A stretch of DNA of 64,000 nucleotides from GCA-2720865 sp047630275. GTDB lineage: Bacteria > Bdellovibrionota > Bacteriovoracia > Bacteriovoracales > Bacteriovoracaceae. This document shows, piece by piece, positions 58,640 through 64,000 of the stretch. The stretch lies in the NCBI GenBank assembly GCA_047630275.1, contig JBLHVN010000001.1:744001-808000 (forward strand), read 5' to 3'. The translations under genes and the position numbers were made by a program. The notes beneath the pieces were generated by a model. It saw nothing but the letters and a program-made list of their open reading frames with translations. It made no database searches and was not told the origin of the DNA. Position 1 is the first letter of the stretch. Every line of letters begins with the position of its first letter.

Positions 58640-59644
58640 TTATAAAACCGCATCTACTTGATCACAAAAAGACTTCTTTTCAGCATCACTAATAAAGCTA
58701 GCGTTAAAAGCATTCTTTGAGCTAAGGGCCAACTCTTCCTTTGTTAACTCTAAGGCCAGGGCCGTTTCAGTAAAATTTTGATTCATATAACCCCCAAAGT
58801 AAGCAGGGTCGTCACTATTAATAGTGGCTACAAGTCCCTTCTTAAGAAGCTCTCTATAATTATGATCTTTCATCTCTTTAAAAACGCAGAGCTTAATATT
58901 TGAAAGTGGGCAGACTGTAAGAGGAATCTTCTCTTCAACTAGTCTTTGAACTAATTTTTCATCCTCTAGTGAGCGGACACCATGATCAATCCTTGAAACC
59001 TTTAATAGATCTAAGGCTTCCCAGATATACTCTGGCGGCCCTTCTTCTCCAGCATGGGCCACTGTAAGCAGCCCAAGCTCTCTAGCTTTATCAAAGACCT
59101 TTTGAAACTTACTAGGTGGATGACCAACCTCAGAGGAATCCAGCCCAACTGCCACGATCTTATCTAGATGTGGTTTTGCTTCTTCTAAAGTTTTAAAGGC
59201 GGCTTCTTCGTCTAAATGCCTTAAGAAACATAAAATAATCTTAGAGCTGATTCCAAGTTTCTCTTTTCCGTCTTTTAAGGCCTTATCAATACCATTGATA
59301 ACAGTATCAAAAGAGATCCCTCTATCTGTATGAGTTTGAGGGTCAAAGAAGATCTCTGTATGAATCACATTGTCTTCTTTACAGCGAAGAAGGTACTCCC
59401 AGGTAAGGTCATAGAAATCTTCTTCTTTTAAGAGAACCGCAGCTCCTGCGTAATAGATATCAAGAAAACTTTGAAGATTATCAAATTCATAGGCAGCGCG
59501 GATTTCTTCCACAGACTTAAAAGGAATAGTGACTTGGTTTCTTTCGCTTAGTTTAAACATAAGCTCTGGCTCAAGAGATCCTTCAATATGTAGGTGAAGT
59601 TCGGCCTTAGGTAGTTTCTTAATAAATTCTGTAATTTCGCTCAT
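58640..59644 (-). CDS. adenine deaminase (adenosine-deaminase family)
   Basis: 334 residues, cytoplasmic. Metal ligands: AELHLHIEGSLEPELMF, TVAHAGEEGPPEYIWEAL, RIDHGVRSLED and INSDDPAYFGG. The segments FFDPQTHTDRGI, DSSEVGHPPSKFQKVF, and CPLSNIKLCVF are those of the bacterial ADA-like adenine deaminases (such as Pseudomonas aeruginosa PA0148) and not of true adenosine deaminases. It turns adenine to hypoxanthine. Adenine is the by-product of MTA cleavage in methionine salvage, which explains its place opposite mtnBDC. AAGGAATC precedes the ATG; it follows nth by nine bases. Confidence 0.9.
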   Translation of the reverse strand: MSEITEFIKKLPKAELHLHIEGSLEPELMFKLSERNQVTIPFKSVEEIRAAYEFDNLQSFLDIYYAGAAVLLKEEDFYDLTWEYLLRCKEDNVIHTEIFFDPQTHTDRGISFDTVINGIDKALKDGKEKLGISSKIILCFLRHLDEEAAFKTLEEAKPHLDKIVAVGLDSSEVGHPPSKFQKVFDKARELGLLTVAHAGEEGPPEYIWEALDLLKVSRIDHGVRSLEDEKLVQRLVEEKIPLTVCPLSNIKLCVFKEMKDHNYRELLKKGLVATINSDDPAYFGGYMNQNFTETALALELTKEELALSSKNAFNASFISDAEKKSFCDQVDAVL

Positions 59645-59653
59645 GAGATTCCT

Positions 59654-60307
59654 TTAAGATTTTGAGTATTCTATTTTCTTTTTTCTATTAGGGTAGAGGC
59701 TGGTGCAGATGGGGCAGATCATGCCGTAGCATTGCCTGGCCTGGCAGTATTCTCGACCATAAAAAATGATTTGTAAGTGAAGCTTATTCCAAAGCTCTTT
59801 TGGAAAGAGGCGCTTTAAGTCTTTTTCTGTTTGATCAACATTCTTTCCATTGGTTAATCCCCAAAGTTGAGCCAGGCGGTGGATGTGGGTATCAACAGGA
59901 AAGGCCGGGACTCCAAAAGACTGGGCCATGACGACTGAAGCTGTTTTATGACCAACTCCAGGAAACTTTTCTAGTTCTTCAAAGCTAGCTGGAACTTCTC
60001 CACCATGATCTTCAAGAAGCATTTCACTCAGCCTGTGAATGGCCTTGGCCTTTCTTGGAGCTAGGCCGCAGGGTCGGATGATGTCTTCAATTTCTTGAAC
60101 GCTCTTAGAGGCCATATCTTTAGGATTATCGGCTAGGGCAAACAGGTCCTTAGTTACGATATTCACTCTTATATCAGTGCACTGGGCTGATAAGAGGACA
60201 GCTATTAAAAGGGTATAGGCATCCGTATGATCCAAAGGAACAGGAGTCTCAGGGTAGAGGTGTTCAAGTTCTTCAATTATAAATTGTACTTTCTCAGCTT
60301 TATTCAT
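59654..60307 (-). CDS. nth: endonuclease III
   Basis: DNA glycosylase/AP lyase removing oxidised pyrimidines. 217 residues. The helix-hairpin-helix LEKFPGVGHKTASVV with the catalytic Lys and the Asp in FPVDTHIHRLAQ are intact. The C-terminal cysteines (EYCQARQCYGMICPICTS) do not follow the usual C-x6-C-x2-C-x5-C spacing; the last usual Cys is missing and an extra one is present. The Fe-S site may be altered. AGGATGAG precedes the ATG. It heads a two-gene unit with adenine deaminase, divergent from the YceD-like gene. Confidence 0.93.
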   Translation of the reverse strand: MNKAEKVQFIIEELEHLYPETPVPLDHTDAYTLLIAVLLSAQCTDIRVNIVTKDLFALADNPKDMASKSVQEIEDIIRPCGLAPRKAKAIHRLSEMLLEDHGGEVPASFEELEKFPGVGHKTASVVMAQSFGVPAFPVDTHIHRLAQLWGLTNGKNVDQTEKDLKRLFPKELWNKLHLQIIFYGREYCQARQCYGMICPICTSLYPNRKKKIEYSKS

Positions 60308-60390
60308 GGGGACTCATCCTACAGGTATTTTTGAAGCTTTTGAAGGTAGATTTGGTTGTCACAGCGGGTTAAAACATATATGTATGGCCT

Positions 60391-60885
60391 ATGAAATTTC
60401 AAAATCCCGTATCTCTAAGTAATTACCAAGCTGGCACTCCTCAAGCTCTAGATTTAGATGCTTCGCAAGATTTTATGGAAGAACTCCTTAGTGAGCTCAA
60501 TAGTGAAGTTGAAGTAAGTGAGGGTGAGAGTGAGAATGAGAATCAGATTTCCTTTAAAGGGGAGATTGAGATGATCAAGGGAAAGTTTGAAGAGTTCTTT
60601 CAGATCACGGGTCGCTTGAAGATCACTTATAGCACCAATGATATTGTTACCAATGAGCCAATGACTGAGCTCTTTGACCATGAAGTGAATTGTCTTGTTC
60701 TTACTCAAGAAGTGGGAGAGAAGCTTCATTTAATTGATGAGATTGATATTAAACATAAGGGTAAGGACTTTGATCTTTATTTTATGGATGATGAAGATAA
60801 CTTTGATTTTAAAGACATCCTTCATGAAAATATCTATTTAAATAAGAATCCATACCCAAAGAAAGACCCTGTTGCTGAGGATTAA
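60391..60885 (+). CDS. YceD/DUF177-like acidic protein
   Basis: 164 residues, very acidic, no signal. GKFEEFFQITGRLKITY followed by a strand-rich middle and the end DEDNFDFKDILHENIYLNKNP resemble the YceD (DUF177) fold, whose family ends in an L/V-x-E/D-x-I-L-L-A-L-P-x-P pattern. The paired CxxC cysteines of typical YceD are absent, and rpmF is not next to it. No ribosome site is visible before the ATG. Assignment is tentative. Confidence 0.5.
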   Translation: MKFQNPVSLSNYQAGTPQALDLDASQDFMEELLSELNSEVEVSEGESENENQISFKGEIEMIKGKFEEFFQITGRLKITYSTNDIVTNEPMTELFDHEVNCLVLTQEVGEKLHLIDEIDIKHKGKDFDLYFMDDEDNFDFKDILHENIYLNKNPYPKKDPVAED

Positions 60886-60889
60886 ATTT

Positions 60890-61765
60890 TTATAGAAAGT
60901 TCAAAAGGTTAATTCCTTTGATCGTCCCAGAGTTCTTAAACCAATTTAAATAAGTCTTTAATCTTACCTGGACAACTTCGCCCGTCGTACTAGCGTGAAT
61001 CATAGTAGGGACACCCTCTTTCTTTAAGAGAAAGCCTTGGTGTGAAATATTAATCTTTGTTCCAATCTTACTAACGAGGTTCCAATTTGGACGAACGATA
61101 TTAATGATATAGATTCCATCTAGGGAATCTTCAAAACCATCCCAATCATTTAAAACTTCTTTAATAGAGAGGTAATTTAATCTAACGGCACTAACTTGAA
61201 ACTCTTTTGCGATATCTTTTTGAAGATCTTTTAAACGTTTCTTCTTTTTTCTTTTAGAAAGACTTGGAAGCTTTAACCGAGAAAGGTCATGGGCCCTAAA
61301 CCATGAAGGCATATCAATTGAATTTTCAACCGTTCTAAGCATGGAGCTTGGAAAGTCTTGACTGCTCTCTTTGAAGTATCCATTTTGAATGTTCTCTGGA
61401 ATCCATTGAAGACTCGTAATATGATTTCTTGTTTGATAGCTAACTTCGCTATTTTTATATCTTAGAGCATTGAGATGAACGAGAAATTCATCTTTGTTCG
61501 TTGAAAGTGAAAGGGCAGTAATTGTCTCAACAAAGGTAGTGCAATCAAACTGATCAAAGCGGTAAAGTGGGTCTTGATCAAAAAGGCCTTGGCTCCCTTC
61601 ACCTAAAGGTCCATTCTTTGCGTAAGGAGTTCCAAGAAAATGGTTGCTCCAGTAGGAAACTCTTTGATCGACGGAGAGTGCGCTTAATTCTGGGAGGTTC
61701 TCAAGCGGAGATGCTGAGGCAAACTGCAAGGAAGATATAAATAGAATGATCCAAATCTTCAACAT
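60890..61765 (-). CDS. DUF1460 secreted amidase-like protein
   Basis: 291 residues with a signal peptide (MLKIWIILFISSLQFASA). The DUF1460 pattern is clear: NHFLGTPYAKNGPLGEG, RFDQFDCTTFVETITAL with probable nucleophile Cys75, LRYKNSEVSYQTRNHITSLQW and IPENIQNGYF. The family has a papain-like/NlpC-P60-related fold and is described as N-acetylmuramoyl-L-alanine amidase-like, so it probably cuts peptidoglycan outside the inner membrane. GGAGACC precedes the ATG. It converges on the YceD-like gene with four bases between. Confidence 0.88.
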   Translation of the reverse strand: MLKIWIILFISSLQFASASPLENLPELSALSVDQRVSYWSNHFLGTPYAKNGPLGEGSQGLFDQDPLYRFDQFDCTTFVETITALSLSTNKDEFLVHLNALRYKNSEVSYQTRNHITSLQWIPENIQNGYFKESSQDFPSSMLRTVENSIDMPSWFRAHDLSRLKLPSLSKRKKKKRLKDLQKDIAKEFQVSAVRLNYLSIKEVLNDWDGFEDSLDGIYIINIVRPNWNLVSKIGTKINISHQGFLLKKEGVPTMIHASTTGEVVQVRLKTYLNWFKNSGTIKGINLLNFL

Positions 61766-61833
61766 TTCAAGGTCTCCAAATTAAGGCCCAAAACTACCAA
61801 ACAACTGCATTCTGGGCCAAGCCTTTGAAATTT

Positions 61834-62694
61834 CTATAGGTCTGAGATCTCAGCTTCGAAGACCATGGCCATGTGATCTGAGGTCTTTAGCTTACCTAGA
61901 ACCCAGGCGTCTTTGATCTTTAGGCCTCTCACAAAGCTATAATCGATTATGGCCCTGCTGAACTTTGATTTTCTTCTTTTATCGTCTCTAAAGAGAACTG
62001 GCACCATACCGGTTTTATGCATACCTCTAACCATATGATTGATCCTAACATCGTTCTTTGAGTTAAAATCTCCAGCAAAGATAGCTGGTCCATCATGATT
62101 CTTTATATGCTCTAAGCACTGATCGACGTGGCGGGCGAAAGCTTCATCACCGGCCATATTCATACCATGAATATTTACAATAAGGAGTTCCTTATCAGAG
62201 CCCTCAATAGGGTAGTAACCAACTGTGTTTGCTTTGGGAGTCTTAATAATTGGTTCAAGGTCGTTAGTTCTCTCAATAAGAACATAATTAGGTTCTACAT
62301 TACTTCCGATTACAGTTCCGGTAGCGAGGTCACCTTTTTTACTTCTGTTGATAAAGGAGATTCCCATATCAAAGCGATGCCCAGGAAACAAACCTAAGGC
62401 CCTATCCATATCATCATTAACCACACCCTCTTGGAGCATGAAGATATCAGAACCTCTTGCGTGCCTAGCAAAGTCACCAAGAAAGCCCTTCTTAGAAGCT
62501 TTATAAATATTCCAAACAAAGACTTTTACATGATTTGGATCAAGAGCCCCTTTACTCGACTTTCCGTAAACGACATGACTGTCAGCTACTTTAGGAATAA
62601 AGAACTTCTTTTTTAACCAATCTTTTAGCCCAGCATGAGCTGGTGTGAAGCTTAGAGCGAGAGTAAGCGCAGGTAAAACCAATAAGGTTTTCAT
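61834..62694 (-). CDS. second secreted EEP-fold enzyme
   Basis: 286 residues from the ATG at 62694, which follows GGAGGATG; a longer frame to 62706 would add four residues before the signal. Signal: MKTLLVLPALTLALSFTPAHA. EEP motifs: VFVWNIYKASKKG, FMLQEGVVN, LIVNIHGMNM, AIFAGDFNSKND and KTSDHMAMVFEAE, all intact. It may be a nuclease or phosphodiesterase, not closely similar to the EEP enzyme at 53718. No terminator is obvious after it. It lies between two other secreted-protein genes. Confidence 0.9.
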   Translation of the reverse strand: MKTLLVLPALTLALSFTPAHAGLKDWLKKKFFIPKVADSHVVYGKSSKGALDPNHVKVFVWNIYKASKKGFLGDFARHARGSDIFMLQEGVVNDDMDRALGLFPGHRFDMGISFINRSKKGDLATGTVIGSNVEPNYVLIERTNDLEPIIKTPKANTVGYYPIEGSDKELLIVNIHGMNMAGDEAFARHVDQCLEHIKNHDGPAIFAGDFNSKNDVRINHMVRGMHKTGMVPVLFRDDKRRKSKFSRAIIDYSFVRGLKIKDAWVLGKLKTSDHMAMVFEAEISDL

Positions 62695-62782
62695 ATCATC
62701 CTCCAAAATTTAATACTAAATAGCTTTTCGTTATTTAAGGGAGGGATGCTTAATTGAGAGGGGGGACGCTCGAGGAATTGGT

Positions 62783-62815
62783 AAAAAATGCCCTAGGTAG
62801 AACCCCTAGGGCATT
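62783..62815 (-). terminator. terminator after the transglutaminase-elicitor-like gene
   Basis: aatgccctagg / cctagggcatt (11 pairs) with a 7-base loop; on the minus strand it is followed by TTTTTT. Confidence 0.92.
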
Positions 62816-62826
62816 GAAATTAAGTA

Positions 62827-63999
62827 TTACTTAGAAATAGATGCTTTATAGATTTCCTCAAGTGGAGCAAAGAAACCGTCCCATTTTGGAAGATCTTGTT
62901 TCCAAAGAAAGTCAGGACGGTCTTCAGAAATCCACTCGCCACCAATGATTCGACCATTTTTATCGAGCTCAAGTGTGTATTTGTAGTTCTTTGTATAAGT
63001 AGAATCATAAGCTGAAGTCTCATCATATGAATGCTGAATCTCAACTGTGTAGTCCATTCTTGTTAAGACAGTGATCTCTTTAACTGTTCCCGGGGCGGCT
63101 TTTTTAGAAGCTCCCATTTTTTCAGATAAAATTCTTGTAGAGTAGGAATGAACAGCTTGGTTCCAAACCTCTAAGTCTCTTGTTACATCAGCAATAAAGC
63201 CTTGGTCTTTAAGGGCAATTTGATTGGCAAGAACAATATGGAAGGCTCCAGCATTTGTATCTTCACAAGCACCCTGCTCAGCAACTCTGTCATATGCGGC
63301 TTGAGTGATCTCTCCTCTTTGAAGTTGTCTTTTAAGATCGGCAAGATCAATATTACAGCGACCACCTAAGAATTGAGTTTGAGCCTTGTTGTGGTGGAGG
63401 TGATAAGTAAGAAGCGCTTTAACATCACTGGCTCCAAAAGGTATTTCCATTCCATTAAGACCCTTAACTATTACTGGGCTTGGGCTATCAAATAAAATAG
63501 TTGCAGGAGCCCATGCATGACAAAGACCTTCCCAAGTAGGAATCTTAAAGCTTGAGTCATAAGAATCAGTTCCAGGAATAGTTTTTAAAACATTTGTTCT
63601 TTGTCTTTCAAAGTTTGTAAGGGGAAAATCAGTTCTTCCTAAAAAGAGGTCGTACTTCTCTGAAGGAGAAAGCTTGGCGAGTTCATCAAGGGACTTGATA
63701 TTTGTAACCCCTGTTAATTTGTAAGCGATGTTTTCATTTGTGCTTTTCTTACTATTCCAACGATAGGTTATTCCACCTTTATAAGTAGGCCAGTAATCAC
63801 CACTCCATGGGGCTTTTGACAAGCTACCTTCTAAGGGAAGGGCATCAAAAGAATTATCGTATTGATAGGTTCTCGTAATATAGTCATAACCCATCTTATT
63901 TGGATTATTATCTCGGTCCCAAGCTCTTTTGTTATCTGCAGCTCGAGCAGTGCTAAGGCTTATCAGGAGTACCAGTATGGCGATTAGTTGAGTTTTCAT
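62827..63999 (-). CDS. secreted transglutaminase-elicitor-like protein
   Basis: 390 residues with a signal peptide (MKTQLIAILVLLISLSTARA), complete to its ATG at the window edge. DYWPTYKGGITYRW, LSPSEKYDLFLGRTDFPLT, and especially WEGLCHAWAPATILF with Cys160 resemble the transglutaminase-elicitor family (TGase_elicitor, M81-type, first described from Phytophthora). GAFHIVLANQ with His254 is a fitting second catalytic residue. Members form or cut isopeptide cross-links outside the cell. Promoter and ribosome site lie beyond the window. A strong terminator follows. The family call is from motif order and not from a search. Confidence 0.7.
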   Translation of the reverse strand: MKTQLIAILVLLISLSTARAADNKRAWDRDNNPNKMGYDYITRTYQYDNSFDALPLEGSLSKAPWSGDYWPTYKGGITYRWNSKKSTNENIAYKLTGVTNIKSLDELAKLSPSEKYDLFLGRTDFPLTNFERQRTNVLKTIPGTDSYDSSFKIPTWEGLCHAWAPATILFDSPSPVIVKGLNGMEIPFGASDVKALLTYHLHHNKAQTQFLGGRCNIDLADLKRQLQRGEITQAAYDRVAEQGACEDTNAGAFHIVLANQIALKDQGFIADVTRDLEVWNQAVHSYSTRILSEKMGASKKAAPGTVKEITVLTRMDYTVEIQHSYDETSAYDSTYTKNYKYTLELDKNGRIIGGEWISEDRPDFLWKQDLPKWDGFFAPLEEIYKASISK

Positions 64000-64000
64000 T

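Noticed and set aside
58640..59644. Calling the gene adenosine deaminase (add)
   Set aside because: The segments FFDPQTHTDRGI, DSSEVGHPPSKF and CPLSNIKLCVF fit the adenine-specific branch better, and the methionine-salvage setting agrees.

Overview
The window is chromosomal DNA from an A+T-rich Gram-negative bacterium with very dense coding, about 55 genes and no gap over 450 bases that lacks a gene. Lipoproteins, outer-membrane barrels, Tat and Sec signal peptides and many secreted hydrolases show two membranes. The gene content (many secreted proteins of unknown family, cell-wall hydrolases, secreted proteases and nucleases, nucleotide salvage) best fits the Bdellovibrionota, perhaps a Bacteriovorax/Halobacteriovorax-type predator. 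That placement is inference: there is no rRNA here and no search was run. Layout: 1-7.1 kb holds the tail of a FecR-like protein, the purine pair guaB-guaA, a small secreted protein, a HAD-like protein and a PhoX-family phosphatase. 7.2-16.9 kb is a tight plus-strand run: dnaE, a secreted protein, a CsgG/FlgT-like lipoprotein, pyrD, a large DUF2298 membrane protein and a TPR-like protein. 16.9-28.5 kb carries a secreted trypsin-like protease, a large secreted protein, queC with a phosphoglucomutase-type enzyme, a ferredoxin, a Na+/H+ antiporter-type protein, ilvE and two unusual envelope proteins, one with a run of cysteine nonapeptides. 28.5-33.5 kb has tRNA-Val beside a set of palindromes, a heterodimeric ABC exporter and a lipoprotein joining a SurA-like segment to a DsbA-like domain. 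33.6-39.1 kb has a 654-residue coiled-coil protein, a pyruvate kinase fused to a ferredoxin domain, queG and a hydrolase. 39.1-42.3 kb has tRNA-Phe, a Ca2+/Na+ antiporter, an ORF6N-domain gene between near-identical direct repeats and a decayed second copy of the antiporter 3' end, which marks a past exchange or insertion. 42.3-53.6 kb holds a U32 peptidase/RlhA-like protein, small secreted proteins, an HD hydrolase, a SleB-like wall hydrolase, a deoxynucleoside kinase, a zinc protease and a MipA-type barrel. The most coherent system is at 53.7-60.3 kb. A plus-strand operon encodes a secreted endonuclease/exonuclease/phosphatase-fold enzyme, a secreted NADAR-like protein and a nucleotide pyrophosphatase lipoprotein, then the methionine-salvage enzymes MtnB, MtnD and MtnC; an adenine deaminase and endonuclease III converge on it. 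Together they suggest breakdown of nucleic acid, NAD-type and ADP-ribose-type molecules outside the cytoplasm, coupled to recovery of methionine and purine. The last 4 kb add a YceD-like protein, a DUF1460 wall amidase-like protein, a second secreted EEP enzyme and a transglutaminase-elicitor-like protein.
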